Assembly (NCBI RefSeq): GCF_036271055.1
Contig: NZ_DATBBJ010000059.1
Coordinates: forward strand, 62,001 to 126,000
Direction of reading: 5' to 3'
Origin: Scandinavium sp036271055
Lineage (GTDB): Bacteria > Pseudomonadota > Gammaproteobacteria > Enterobacterales > Enterobacteriaceae
DNA length: 64,000 nt
Part shown: in pieces, positions 8,434 through 18,575 of the stretch
Position numbering within the stretch: the stretch's first letter is position 1
Layout of the letters: every line of letters begins with the position of its first letter
Made by a program: the position numbers and the translations under genes
The notes under the pieces: model-generated
The model's database searches: none
What the model was told of the DNA's origin: nothing
The model's input: only the letters and a program-made list of their open reading frames with translations

Positions 8434-10242
8434 TTACCTGATTAATTGTTCCGCTTTAGGCAGAATTTGTGCGCCAGATCGCGCAGGGAGATCATAATTG
8501 TAAATATCTGTACGATATTGCGCCCGGCCATCCGCGCCCACAAAGGCCGTCAGATAATATAGGTTAACCGGGATATTCTGACGGATATTCACGTAGCGGG
8601 TGTTCCCTTCTTTCAGGGCATCGGAAATCCGCGAGTCGTTCCAGCCTGCGTCCTGCAGCAACATGTTCGCCAGTTCTGACGCCTTGTTCACACGCACACA
8701 ACCGGAGCTCAGCGCGCGCGTATCTTTCTGGAACAGGTTGTGGTTCGGCGTATCGTGCAGATAGATGGCATCTGAACTTGGCATATTGAACTTATAACGC
8801 CCCAGCGAGTTGCGCGCACCGGGCGCTTGCTGGAAGCGGAACGGCAGGTTAGATGCGGTAATCGTTGACCAGTCTACGTTATAAGGGTTGATGGCCTCAT
8901 TGCTGTTCCAGCCACGCATCATCGTATAGCCATGACTCTCGAGATAGCCCGGATCGTTCTGCACTTTCGGCAGAATGTCCTTACGGGCAAGCGTCGGCGG
9001 CACATTCCACGGCGGGTTCACCACCACATTGTTTAACGCGCTGCTCATCATCGGCGTTTTGCGATCCGGACGACCCACAATTACACGCGATGCCAGCACC
9101 TGATTGCCATCGAGGTAATACACCAGCGAATAAGCCGGAATGTTCACCATAATACCGGTGGACAGTTTACCCGGTAACAGGCGCAGACGCTGAATATTGA
9201 GCGCCAGAACGCCTGCACGTTGCGCCGGGCTGACATTCAGCCAGTCACGGGTGGATTGTCCGATAACGCCATCCGCACCCAATCCTTGCCACGTCTGGAA
9301 GCGTTTCACGGCGTCCACAAGTTGACGGTCATAAACGGCAGGCTTGGTGCTGGTGGTTCTGACTTTTGTTACCGGTTCAGCGGAAGGACTTACTACGGAA
9401 TTATCTCCCGGTAGCGCGATGTCTGGGCCAGAATCCATCATCCCGGTACGCTGCAAAATCTCGCGTAATGCCGGAACATCTTTACTCCACTGGCCAGGGG
9501 AAAGTTTTACACTACTGGTCAGTTGCGGCCATGGGCGGGAATCTGTAAGTTGCGTCAATAATGCCTGATGCATCGCCGCATACTGTGGGTGCTGCGGCGC
9601 GAGGCCTGCAACGAATTGCGGCAGAACGCCGTTATCCAGCGCCAGTTGCCACTGGTTAATCACTGACAAAGGCGGCGTGGAAAGCGTATAAGGCTTATCG
9701 CTATACAACCAGCGATTGCCCTGCACCGGAATGCTACTGATGAACTGGAGATAGCCCATCATCGCGTCAGAAAGCACGACATCTCGCGCCATCCCGCTGA
9801 CGGCAGGATCGGTCAGTAGCTCAATCCACTGCGTGAATTGCGGCTGAAAACCCGCGATAGCCACTTCGGCAAGCTGTTGCTGAAACGCCTGCACAGCTTC
9901 ACGATTTTCCCACATCGGCTTCATCGTTCTGGCGGCATACAAAGCAGCCAGTTGATTCATATAAACCGGGGTATAGTTCGCGGGAAGAAGTGATTGAATA
10001 TCGGCGCGGCTTTTCGCTGCCGCACCTTCTGGAAGCGGTTGGATCCCCGCCATCATTGCAACGGCAGGCGTTTGCCCTTCCGTCTGCACCAACGCCTGTG
10101 AGGTTTCACCCAGCGTGGCGGAGCCATCTGTTGGCACCAGTTCAGGCTCATCGGCCTGAACGCTAAACAGTGGAGCACATGCAAGTGTCAGACATAAACT
10201 CAGCGCTGACAGCTGACGACCATATAATTTATGGAGTGACAT
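8434..10242 (-). CDS. ldtD: L,D-transpeptidase LdtD (YcbB)
   Basis: Periplasmic L,D-transpeptidase that makes 3-3 mDAP-mDAP peptidoglycan crosslinks and gives beta-lactam bypass when overproduced in E. coli. The product is 602 residues (615 in K-12). An upstream in-frame extension of 50 codons exists, but the start at 10242 gives MSLHKLYGRQLSALSLC, a normal signal peptide ending near VQA-DEPE, with GGGGG seven bases upstream. A peptidoglycan-binding_1 domain is at about 320-380 (VKRFQTWQGLGADGVIG). The YkuD catalytic domain follows, with the active-site motif HDTPNHNLF and SSGCVRVNKA (catalytic Cys) near 500-530. The stretch between signal and PG-binding domain is less conserved than the catalytic domain. 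Confidence 0.95.
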   Translation of the reverse strand: MSLHKLYGRQLSALSLCLTLACAPLFSVQADEPELVPTDGSATLGETSQALVQTEGQTPAVAMMAGIQPLPEGAAAKSRADIQSLLPANYTPVYMNQLAALYAARTMKPMWENREAVQAFQQQLAEVAIAGFQPQFTQWIELLTDPAVSGMARDVVLSDAMMGYLQFISSIPVQGNRWLYSDKPYTLSTPPLSVINQWQLALDNGVLPQFVAGLAPQHPQYAAMHQALLTQLTDSRPWPQLTSSVKLSPGQWSKDVPALREILQRTGMMDSGPDIALPGDNSVVSPSAEPVTKVRTTSTKPAVYDRQLVDAVKRFQTWQGLGADGVIGQSTRDWLNVSPAQRAGVLALNIQRLRLLPGKLSTGIMVNIPAYSLVYYLDGNQVLASRVIVGRPDRKTPMMSSALNNVVVNPPWNVPPTLARKDILPKVQNDPGYLESHGYTMMRGWNSNEAINPYNVDWSTITASNLPFRFQQAPGARNSLGRYKFNMPSSDAIYLHDTPNHNLFQKDTRALSSGCVRVNKASELANMLLQDAGWNDSRISDALKEGNTRYVNIRQNIPVNLYYLTAFVGADGRAQYRTDIYNYDLPARSGAQILPKAEQLIR

Positions 10243-10379
10243 CCCTTGCCCCCTGTTTGTCATTACCGCCCACATCAACCGGGGCTTACTCTCAGTATAT
10301 AAAGACAAAAATAGTTTTGCCTGACCAAATGTAAAGAAGATTAAAGATAATACTCCGCTTGCGGCGAAAAAGGATAACA

Positions 10380-10408
10380 AAAAGGGCGACATCGTTGTCG
10401 CCCTTTTT
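10380..10408 (-). terminator. Rho-independent terminator of mukB
   Basis: AAAGGGCGACA / TGTCGCCCTTT hairpin (10381-10405) with a TCGT loop. T residues follow on the minus strand after the mukB stop at 10428, and T residues also lie to its right on the plus strand, so it can act in both directions. Confidence 0.9.
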
Positions 10409-10427
10409 TAAAAATACCTATTTACTG

Positions 10428-13400
10428 TTACGAAGCATCGGCCGTGCCAGGCAAGATTTCCGGGGGTTGTGGTGCGAAACCACGCAAGCCGACCACGTGA
10501 ACGTGTTCGGTATTCTGGAAGACCTTACGCACCAGTTTATAGGTGGTGCCTTTTTCCGGACTGATATTTTCCGGTGCCGCGATAATGAGCTGCATTTCCA
10601 GACGATCACACAGTTCAAACAGCGTGGCGATGGAACGGGCATCCAGACGTGCCGCTTCATCAAGGAACAGCAGACGGCATGGCGAAATATCTTTGCCACG
10701 CAGACGGCGAGCTTCATCTTCCCAACTCTGTACGACCATCACCAGAATCGACATACCTGTACCGATAGCTTCACCGGTAGAAAGCGCCCCAGACTCTGCA
10801 CGCAGCCAGCCGTCGGAACCACGGTTAACTTCGACTTCCATCTCCAGATAGTTACGGTAGTCCAGTAGTTCTTCACCGATAGTCTGCGGCGTACGCTGAC
10901 CCATATCGATCTGCGGATTCAGGCGTTGATAAAGCTTCGCCAGCGCTTCGGAGAAGGTCAGGCGGTTGCTTTTGAACAAGTCCTGATGCTGTTCGTGCTG
11001 TTCAGCAAGCACTTCCAACAACGTGGAGTGAGCTTCACGCACATTGACGTTCAGACGCACGCTGTTGACCTGGCCGAACGACACGCTTTGCAGACCCTGG
11101 TTGAGCATACGAATACGGTTCTGCTCGCGCTGAATGGTCTTGCGAATGATATTGGCCACGCTGCGAGAGCTGATGGCCAGTTTCTGTTCACGCGCCGTCA
11201 GTTCTTCCGTCAGACGGCCCAGTTCGATTTCCATCTGCTCGATGGCTTCAACTGGATCGTCGGTACGGATAATATCCTGACGAATACGCTCGCGAAGGTG
11301 TTGATAAACCGCCACGAAGAACTGGATTTTACGCTCAGGACGCTTCGGATCTTCCGACATACGCAGCACATCGCGCAGGTGTTCGTTGTCCGCGACCGCC
11401 AGACGCAGCGCACCGAGCGCCTTATCCGACATTGAACGCAGATCGTCTGCAGAAAGGTAAGCCAACTCACGGCGGTGCAGACGACGTTCAACGTTATTGT
11501 CTTTCACCAGACGCATCACCGCACACCAGCCCGCTTTCGCACTGACGACCTGCTCACGCATTTCAAGATAATTACGCTCAAGGGTGCGCAATTTACGGGT
11601 CAGGTTATCCATCTCCGCTTCACAGAAGGTCAATGCTTTCTCAAGCTGATTACGGCGGTTACGGTTGTTGGAGAGTTGCGTATGCAGCTCGTCACGGCGT
11701 GAACGCGCACGCTCTTCCGCGCCACTGTCTGCACGCACACCGATATCTTGCAGTTCACGATGTAAATCGGTCAGCAGCTCTTTTTTGGTATCGTAAGAAC
11801 TCTTCAACGACGCCATGACCTGACTGTACTGGCTCAGCTGTGCTGCGTGATTACGCAGAGCTTCACGCGCGCGAGCACGTTCCGCTTCTGCCTGTTCAAG
11901 GCGCTGACGCAGTTTCTCGTTGAGATCGGTATTCCCGTTGAGCATTTCTGCCGAGTCGGTATAACCAAAGTGCGCACGACGCTGAACGACTTCCGTCAGG
12001 GCAAACGCCTGCTGACGTGCGTCACGCTGCACTTGCTGCGAATACGCGTAATCTTCTTTTAACTGTTCAAACTGCTCAGGGTCGCTTTGCAGAACGGAAA
12101 CCATTGGCTCGAGTTTTGCCAGCTGATTGCCGTGCTGTTGAATAAAGCGCGCGGCTTCCTGCGCTTCGTCCAGACGTTCCTGAATTTCATCGACGCGGTC
12201 GGCCAGCGTTTCATCTGCCAACAGATTGAGGCGCGGCAGCAAACGGTTAAGCTGTGCAACGCCCTCTTTCGCCTGCTCAAACTGAGCGCGGCTCTGTTGG
12301 TTGTCATTTTCATGATTGCTGAGCGCACGCTCCAGCTCACCACGGCGGGTATTCAGTTTGCGAATTTCCGCTTCCGGATCCGCTTCAAACGCGACAGCTA
12401 AATGGCTGCCGATAAAGCGGCTGAATGCCTGATGCAGACGCTGAGTTTTCTGCACGTCAAACGACAGTGTCGCAAAACGTTCAGAGAGAGTTTCGCGCTC
12501 GGCATGCAGCGTTTCGATACGGTTTTCACGTGCCGCACGACCAAACAACGGCAGCGTAGGGAAACGTGAATAACGCCATTGACGATCGGCGGTTTTCACC
12601 ACCACGGCTTTTTCAAGCTCATCAACGGCGAACACGCTGTCATCGAAGGATTGTGGATCCCCTTCGATGAGATAGAGATCTTCCGGACAATCTTCCAGGC
12701 CTTCAAGCTGATCAGCGATCAGCGACAGATCCTGTACCACAATCGCGTGACGCGACGGGCCATACAGCGCGGAGAAGTACGGCGCATCGTCAAGGCTGAC
12801 GTCATCATAAATTTCAGACAACAGCACGCCGCCAAAACGTTCGGCCAGCGCATTGAGGCGCTGATCTTCCGAACCGCCTGGCTGGCTTAAACGCTCGATT
12901 TCGTCATCAACAGCGCGCTTGCGGTTACCGACTTCATCACGTTCAACAATCGCTTCGCGCTCACGCTCCAGCAGTTGCTGCATGAATTCCGTCACGTCCT
13001 GACTGGATTCGAATGCTTCGCCGCTCTGCTCGCAAAGCTGAGTCAGGCTGCTTTGTGCAGCAAGCCAGACAGGTGCGCGTTGCAGCAACGTTTGCGTCCG
13101 GCCCTGCAACTGCTCGAGTTCCTGACGCAGCGTCATGCGCTGTTCACTGGCAGAAGAAACGCTGTCCGACAAAGCGGAGATGCGTTCTTCTAATTCCTGA
13201 TGCAACGCTTCCAGTTCGTCGATTTCGATGTGACGGCCCTGACGCTTGCAGAATTCAGCCAGCAAACGCTCGGCATCTTGCTGCTCACGCAGACGCTGCT
13301 CCAGCTCGTTCAGTCGTCCGCGCAGCGGGTTGGTTTGCTCCGCCAGATGGCGCTGATTCACGCCCTCGCGCAACAAGTCACGGGCGATATCCCACGCCTC

Positions 13401-14876
13401 ATCACGGCCCAACGGACCATTGATTGCCGCGACAAGCTGATAAGCCTGCTCAAACTGGCTATGGGCAGTTTGCGCCACACTCATTTTTTGTTCGAGAGAC
13501 AGCAGTTTTTCGGTGGCTTCCTGCTCTTTCGCTTTGAACGTATCGAGCCATTCGTCAGCGCTTTCCGGGTTCAGATCCGGCAAGTGGCAAAGTTCTTTCG
13601 CGCGTTGCAGTGCTTGTAATGCCTGACTGTACTGAATCGCACGCGTCTGCTGCACATCCAGCGCTTGTTGGTAATCGGCAAGCTGGCTTTTCAGCTCATC
13701 CACTTCCAGTTCAGCAGCTTCGGCACGACCTTCGTTGTCTTCTTGCTGTTCGGCAGCTTCGGCCACCACTTCATTTTGTTCTTCAAGACGGATCTGCAGT
13801 TCGTCGAGATCCGCTTCGTAGCGCTCGATTTTTTCCTGCTGGCGCAATGCGGTCTGCACCAGGTTCAGGTGATCGCTCGCGGCCTGGTAATCCGCTTCCA
13901 GGTCGCCTTCTGCCCCACTGTGCTCTTGCAGTTCACGCGCCATATCGACGTGTTTAAACTGCTCCGCCCCCAGCTGTTTGCGCGAGGTGTATAATTCGCG
14001 GCGGAACTCCAGCGCTTTGTCGAGATGCACGCGACGTTCGTTGGCGTGGCGCATGTAATCCGCAGCCACGTAATCGGTCGCTTCTGAAATCAGGTGTTTA
14101 AACAGATCGCGATCCGACTGCGTTACGCGGATCGCTTCCAGCGTCATGCGGTTTTCACGCAGCGCAGCTTCCATATCCTGGAATGCTTTACGCACGCCGC
14201 TGTTTTCTGGCAACAGGTAGTCGCGCAGCGAGCGGGTAATGGCGCTGGAAATCCCGCCGTACAGCGAGGCTTCAATCAAGCGGTAGTATTTGCTACGGTC
14301 AGACGCAGAGCGCAGACGACGGGCGACAACGCCCAAATCGAACATCAACGAGTGATAGTCGGTGATGGAGTTAAACTGTTTGAACTGGACGCCTTCCATC
14401 CCTTCGAGCTTGTCTTTCAGCTCCTGAAGGGTCAGGACGCGAGCCTGACGATCGTTCAGCGTTTCAGTCACCAGCTCCGTCGGCTGGAATGACATCGGCA
14501 GACCCTGGATCGCGAACGGCTTAATGTCCACTTTACGGTCACGTCCGGCAACCTGCTGCAAACGCACCCCCACCAGCACACGCTGATGACGAGAGTTGAT
14601 TACGTCCAGCATCGAATAACAGACACCGGCTTTCAACTTACCGTGCAGACCTTTGTCGCGTGAACCGCTGGTCGCACCGGCTTCGGTGGTGTTACGGAAA
14701 TGCAGCAGCGTCAGATCGGGGATCAGCGCCGTGACAAATGCCGCCATGGTGGTGGATTTACCGGCCCCGTTACCGCCCGAAAGCGTCGTAACCAGTTCAT
14801 CGAGATCAAAAGTACGGGCGAAAAAGCCGTTCCAGTTAATCAGGGTTAATGAACGAAATTTACCGCGTTCAATCAT
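10428..14876 (-). CDS. mukB: Chromosome partition protein MukB
   Basis: SMC-like ATPase of the MukBEF condensin that compacts and segregates the chromosome. The 1,482 residues compare with 1,486 in E. coli. The Walker A motif GGNGAGKST is at residues 34-42. Two long coiled-coil arms (about 330-650 and 760-1,120, rich in Glu, Gln, Leu and Arg heptads) flank a globular hinge at about 650-780. The C-terminal head carries the ABC signature SGALSTGEAIGTG and Walker B CRLLFLDEAARLD. The start ATG overlaps the mukE stop by one base (TAATG), so translation is probably coupled. It is the last gene of cmoM-mukF-mukE-mukB. Confidence 0.98.
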   Translation of the reverse strand: MIERGKFRSLTLINWNGFFARTFDLDELVTTLSGGNGAGKSTTMAAFVTALIPDLTLLHFRNTTEAGATSGSRDKGLHGKLKAGVCYSMLDVINSRHQRVLVGVRLQQVAGRDRKVDIKPFAIQGLPMSFQPTELVTETLNDRQARVLTLQELKDKLEGMEGVQFKQFNSITDYHSLMFDLGVVARRLRSASDRSKYYRLIEASLYGGISSAITRSLRDYLLPENSGVRKAFQDMEAALRENRMTLEAIRVTQSDRDLFKHLISEATDYVAADYMRHANERRVHLDKALEFRRELYTSRKQLGAEQFKHVDMARELQEHSGAEGDLEADYQAASDHLNLVQTALRQQEKIERYEADLDELQIRLEEQNEVVAEAAEQQEDNEGRAEAAELEVDELKSQLADYQQALDVQQTRAIQYSQALQALQRAKELCHLPDLNPESADEWLDTFKAKEQEATEKLLSLEQKMSVAQTAHSQFEQAYQLVAAINGPLGRDEAWDIARDLLREGVNQRHLAEQTNPLRGRLNELEQRLREQQDAERLLAEFCKRQGRHIEIDELEALHQELEERISALSDSVSSASEQRMTLRQELEQLQGRTQTLLQRAPVWLAAQSSLTQLCEQSGEAFESSQDVTEFMQQLLEREREAIVERDEVGNRKRAVDDEIERLSQPGGSEDQRLNALAERFGGVLLSEIYDDVSLDDAPYFSALYGPSRHAIVVQDLSLIADQLEGLEDCPEDLYLIEGDPQSFDDSVFAVDELEKAVVVKTADRQWRYSRFPTLPLFGRAARENRIETLHAERETLSERFATLSFDVQKTQRLHQAFSRFIGSHLAVAFEADPEAEIRKLNTRRGELERALSNHENDNQQSRAQFEQAKEGVAQLNRLLPRLNLLADETLADRVDEIQERLDEAQEAARFIQQHGNQLAKLEPMVSVLQSDPEQFEQLKEDYAYSQQVQRDARQQAFALTEVVQRRAHFGYTDSAEMLNGNTDLNEKLRQRLEQAEAERARAREALRNHAAQLSQYSQVMASLKSSYDTKKELLTDLHRELQDIGVRADSGAEERARSRRDELHTQLSNNRNRRNQLEKALTFCEAEMDNLTRKLRTLERNYLEMREQVVSAKAGWCAVMRLVKDNNVERRLHRRELAYLSADDLRSMSDKALGALRLAVADNEHLRDVLRMSEDPKRPERKIQFFVAVYQHLRERIRQDIIRTDDPVEAIEQMEIELGRLTEELTAREQKLAISSRSVANIIRKTIQREQNRIRMLNQGLQSVSFGQVNSVRLNVNVREAHSTLLEVLAEQHEQHQDLFKSNRLTFSEALAKLYQRLNPQIDMGQRTPQTIGEELLDYRNYLEMEVEVNRGSDGWLRAESGALSTGEAIGTGMSILVMVVQSWEDEARRLRGKDISPCRLLFLDEAARLDARSIATLFELCDRLEMQLIIAAPENISPEKGTTYKLVRKVFQNTEHVHVVGLRGFAPQPPEILPGTADAS

Positions 14877-15586
14877 TATTCTTCCTCCCCGCTATCCGTA
14901 TCCGGCTGCGCATCGTCGTTCTCGTCATTGAGCTGCAGATGGTTTTCAATCGCCATCGCTTCACCATCGCGGATCATGCGCAACTGCGCTTCGCGGGCGT
15001 CGTCACCAGAGCGTACATCCGCCCCAAAGCGGAAAACGGCTTCGGTGATGCGGAATTTACTGCTGTCGTGACCCATAAACCACACCATGCCCAGTCGGCG
15101 CAGACGGCTCAGGGAAGAACGCACTTTTTCCTGCAGTTTTTGCCGGTCGAGGTCCGAACCGGTGGAACGGTTATTCACCAGCTTCATCAGCTTGGCTTCA
15201 TCGGCGAGGCTCAGCAGTTCGTCATACAGTTCCTGCTGAGTGAAAATCCCCTCATTCGCCAGACGTTCCGGGCTGAGATAGAGATAACAGAGGATTTTGC
15301 CGACCATCATGTCCACTTCGGACAACACCGAACGAGGAATAAGCGTCGTGGAACGCGGGCGCAAATAGAAGAAACCTTCCGGCGCGCGAATCAGCTCCAC
15401 GTTGTAGCGAGTGTAAAACTCTTCCAGATATTCCTGGAAATCCATCAGGAAAGCATGGTTGTCCAGTTCATCCAGACCGATATGACGGCCTGAACGCAGA
15501 GCACTATCCAGCGCCGGGAATAACGGATTGGCCAGAGCCTGTGCCAGCTTAACTGGCATCACGTGTTCAATATTTGTCGATGACAT
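14876..15586 (-). CDS. mukE: Condensin accessory subunit MukE
   Basis: KITE-type winged-helix subunit that binds the MukF dimer and bridges it to the MukB heads and DNA. The product is 236 residues (234 in K-12). The start at 15586 gives MSSTNIEHVMPVKLAQALAN, matching the E. coli N-terminus; a longer in-frame start nine codons upstream is less likely. The C-terminus is strongly acidic (DENDDAQPDTDSGEEE), as in the family. Its first 20 bases overlap the end of mukF, and its stop overlaps the mukB start. Confidence 0.97.
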   Translation of the reverse strand: MSSTNIEHVMPVKLAQALANPLFPALDSALRSGRHIGLDELDNHAFLMDFQEYLEEFYTRYNVELIRAPEGFFYLRPRSTTLIPRSVLSEVDMMVGKILCYLYLSPERLANEGIFTQQELYDELLSLADEAKLMKLVNNRSTGSDLDRQKLQEKVRSSLSRLRRLGMVWFMGHDSSKFRITEAVFRFGADVRSGDDAREAQLRMIRDGEAMAIENHLQLNDENDDAQPDTDSGEEE

Positions 15587-16889
15587 GTGCCTGTACCTTG
15601 GCTCCGTAATCATTAATCGGCTGCCACTTAGGCGACAGTCCGGTGAAATCTGCTTGTGCTACGCCCAAACGGACGGCCTGATCGACCACGATACGCGCAA
15701 CGTCGAAATGACGGGCGCGTGGGTATTGCGCGAGGTATTCGCGCGCGACCAGACCTAAATCCAGTGGCAGTCCTTTGTTTTTGTAGATAACCAGTTGCTC
15801 TTCGATGAGCGCCGCCAACTGCTCGCGGATTTCGTTAAACTCTTCGTACTCCAGGTCCGGCGGAAGCTCCCCGGTCACCTCTTCATCACGCAGCATCATC
15901 TCTTCGTCACGCATATCGAACAGACGATCTGCGTTGGCATACGTCAGCGCCCATGGGGCGTCAAAATAGTTCTGTACTGACACACGCAGACGCTGGGCGA
16001 AGACGCGGTTTTTATCCATATCGATAGCGGTACGAATAAATTTATGCACATGGCGATCGTAACCGATCCACAGGTCGATAGCCTGCTGGCCCCAACTGAC
16101 GATACGATCGAGTTTGCTTTGCAAATCGAACACCAGACGATCGACAAAATGCAGATTGTCGTGCGTCATGGTGGAATCCTGAATACGCATCAGGTTTGCC
16201 TGGAGTTTGTCGCCTGCGGCTTCCAGCGTATCTTGCAGTTCACGCAGCGTGCCGGAGGTTTCTGACAGCAACATTTCACAACTGGAGATAGCCGCGCGCC
16301 AGTCTTTGTTCAGCAACTGGGCGATATCATCTTTCACCGTTTGTTGCTGTTCATCCATCAGGCGCTGCGTGAGATCGATACTGTCGAAGATTTCCGCAAC
16401 GGAATACTTCAGAGGCGCATAGACATTGCGATGCCAGTGAAATTCATCCCCGTCCTCTTCTGCCGCATCCGCCGCGCGTTTCAGCTCACCGCCGACAATA
16501 GACAGCTGCATTGACAGGCGCAGCGTTGAGAATTCACGCTGGCGAATGTAATAGTCCGTTATCCCGATGCCGAGAGGTGTCAATCGGTAGATAGCGTTGC
16601 CTTCGGTGATTTCGCTGGTAAAGCGGTTCAGCAGACGTTGACGCACCATATCGTTGATCGCGTTGTTCGCGCGCACGCTGATGGTTTCGCTGGTTTGCTC
16701 AAACGCATCACTGACGTGACGGAAAGCATCAATCAGCTCACCTTCGGTAAGCTCGCCTTCCAGTCGTTCGCCGTTCAGCGTTGCCACGGCCATCAGAAAT
16801 GAAAGCCTGTCGACCGGCAACGAGATCGAAAAATCATTTTTTCTGGCCCAGGCAACCAGTTCGGGGACTGTCTGGGAAAAATCACTCAT
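15567..16889 (-). CDS. mukF: Chromosome partition protein MukF (kleisin)
   Basis: Kleisin subunit of MukBEF: an N-terminal winged-helix dimerisation domain (about residues 1-115), a helical middle part and a C-terminal winged-helix domain that binds the MukB head. The 440 residues equal the E. coli length and align along the entire protein (MSDFSQTVPELVAWARKND at the N-terminus, KVQAHVIDKY at the end). The acidic linker with DEEVTGELPPDLEYEEF (about residues 325-345) contacts the MukB head region in the family. The gene overlaps cmoM by 8 bases upstream and mukE by 20 bases downstream, which indicates one tightly coupled message. Confidence 0.98.
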   Translation of the reverse strand: MSDFSQTVPELVAWARKNDFSISLPVDRLSFLMAVATLNGERLEGELTEGELIDAFRHVSDAFEQTSETISVRANNAINDMVRQRLLNRFTSEITEGNAIYRLTPLGIGITDYYIRQREFSTLRLSMQLSIVGGELKRAADAAEEDGDEFHWHRNVYAPLKYSVAEIFDSIDLTQRLMDEQQQTVKDDIAQLLNKDWRAAISSCEMLLSETSGTLRELQDTLEAAGDKLQANLMRIQDSTMTHDNLHFVDRLVFDLQSKLDRIVSWGQQAIDLWIGYDRHVHKFIRTAIDMDKNRVFAQRLRVSVQNYFDAPWALTYANADRLFDMRDEEMMLRDEEVTGELPPDLEYEEFNEIREQLAALIEEQLVIYKNKGLPLDLGLVAREYLAQYPRARHFDVARIVVDQAVRLGVAQADFTGLSPKWQPINDYGAKVQAHVIDKY

Positions 16890-17676
16890 CGTTAGTCCTT
16901 GTATCTACCTGCGGTTTTCGCGCGGTGACATGAATATAGCGACCCAGGCTAATCCAGGGTTCTTCTCGGCAATAGCGTGTTTCCAGTGCCAACAGTTGTT
17001 CGTAGCGCTCATGCTGCTTATGTTTTTCACGCAGATAATCGTGAAAGACTCGTACGCCTGTTTTGCCAGTAATTTGCCAGCCTGCGGCATGCAGCCAGTC
17101 GTAAACCTGCTGCGGCTGTCTTGGATAGTTCGGCGACAGCTTGCGTTTTCGGGTCTTCGGCATGCCCGCATCGACGTAGTCAAAGTTCGTCACGACCATG
17201 TTATGCATCAACAGACCGTTAGCATTGTAGAACATTAACGACAACGCACCGCCGGGACGTAATGCTGACCACAGCGCGTCTAGAACCGCTTGTGGGTCAA
17301 CCACCCATTCCAGTACCGCATGGCACAATATCAGATCAACCGGCCTTTCCAAATGCCCCGCAATTTCCTGCGCCGGACATTGTACAAAATGCATGTTGTG
17401 GCTCACACCTTTCTCTTCGGCGGCCTGCTTTGCCAGCGCAATCATCTCAGCGGACAAGTCGCATAGGGTAACATGATGCCCCCGCTCTGCCATACGAATT
17501 GCCGTTTGTCCGGCACCACCGCCCGCGTCCAGCACCTGCAATGGCTCGTCACCAAAGGAATCCAGCAAAATGTCTAAATCTTGCCATAAGATCGCCTGAC
17601 GCAGCTGGCCCTTGGTCGTGCCATAGATATTGCGCGAAAATCTTTCCGCGATGCCGTCAAAATTGCGATCCTGCAC
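16882..17676 (-). CDS. cmoM: tRNA 5-carboxymethoxyuridine methyltransferase CmoM (SmtA)
   Basis: SAM-dependent methyltransferase that forms 5-methoxycarbonylmethoxyuridine at the wobble position of certain tRNAs (formerly smtA). The product has 264 residues (261 in K-12). SAM-binding motif I is VLDAGGGAGQTAIRMAERGHHVTLCD (about residues 46-71), and post-motif sequence DLILCHAVLEWV follows. It is the first gene of the muk operon and overlaps mukF by 8 bases. It is divergent from elyC with 122 bp between the two starts. Confidence 0.94.
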   Translation of the reverse strand: MQDRNFDGIAERFSRNIYGTTKGQLRQAILWQDLDILLDSFGDEPLQVLDAGGGAGQTAIRMAERGHHVTLCDLSAEMIALAKQAAEEKGVSHNMHFVQCPAQEIAGHLERPVDLILCHAVLEWVVDPQAVLDALWSALRPGGALSLMFYNANGLLMHNMVVTNFDYVDAGMPKTRKRKLSPNYPRQPQQVYDWLHAAGWQITGKTGVRVFHDYLREKHKQHERYEQLLALETRYCREEPWISLGRYIHVTARKPQVDTRTNDE

Positions 17677-17798
17677 GCCGGACTCCGTTTGCCCATTACA
17701 AAGGCGCTATTTTGTCATACCCACAGCGAGAGGGAAGCTATCTGGTGTAATATCCGTGCATATCCCCTATCAGATGGTTAAAAAAGGAACCAATACGG

Positions 17799-18575
17799 AT
17801 GCTTTTTGCGCTAAAGAAGTTCATCGGCGGTATGATTCTACCGTTGCCTTTGTTGCTGTTGCTCATGGCGCTCGGCCTGGGGCTGCTTTGGTTCAGTCGA
17901 TTCCAGCGCAGTGGCAAGATTTGTCTTAGCATTGGCTGGCTGGCGCTTCTGCTTTTAAGCCTGCAACCGGTCGCGGACGGTTTGCTAAAACCGATCGAAA
18001 ACACCTATCCGACATGGCGAGGAACAGATCGCGTAGAGTACGTTGTGGTGCTCGGCGGAGGCTATACCTGGAACCCTGATTGGGCCCCCAGCTCAAACCT
18101 GATCAGTAACAGTTTGCCCCGCCTCGCCGAAGGCATTCGTTTATGGCAGCAAAACCCTGGCGCCAAACTTATCTTCACCGGAGCTGCGGCGCTGACCAAC
18201 CCTGTGAGTACCGGGGAAGCCGGTGCACGTGTCGCAGAAAGTCTTGGCGTACCGCGCAGCGAGATTATCGTTCTGGATAAACCGAAAGACACGGAAGAAG
18301 AGGCTGCTGCGGTTAAGCAGGCGATTGGCGACGCCCCCTTCCTGTTGGTGACATCGGCTTCTCATTTGCCCCGCGCGATGATTTTCTTCCGCCACGCGGG
18401 ATTGCATCCGTTACCTGCGCCAGCAAACCAGCTGGCTATAGATTCGCCATTAAACCCGTGGGAACGACTCATCCCGTCCCCTGTCTGGTTAATGCACAGC
18501 GACCGCGTGGGTTATGAAACTCTGGGCCGTATTTGGCAATGGCTGAAAGGCAGCTCAGGTGAGCCAGGGCAGTAA
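17799..18575 (+). CDS. elyC: Envelope biogenesis factor ElyC (YcbC)
   Basis: Inner-membrane DUF218 protein needed in E. coli for normal peptidoglycan synthesis at low temperature. The product has 258 residues (259 in K-12). Two hydrophobic N-terminal segments (about 11-31 and 39-57) are followed by the DUF218 domain, which begins VEYVVVLGGGYTWNP and includes PKDTEEEAAAVKQ and LLVTSASHLPRAM. The ATG follows AAAAAAGGAACC, a good ribosome-binding site. Its last 21 bases overlap the end of the convergent ycbJ gene, so there is no room for a separate terminator. Confidence 0.93.
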   Translation: MLFALKKFIGGMILPLPLLLLLMALGLGLLWFSRFQRSGKICLSIGWLALLLLSLQPVADGLLKPIENTYPTWRGTDRVEYVVVLGGGYTWNPDWAPSSNLISNSLPRLAEGIRLWQQNPGAKLIFTGAAALTNPVSTGEAGARVAESLGVPRSEIIVLDKPKDTEEEAAAVKQAIGDAPFLLVTSASHLPRAMIFFRHAGLHPLPAPANQLAIDSPLNPWERLIPSPVWLMHSDRVGYETLGRIWQWLKGSSGEPGQ

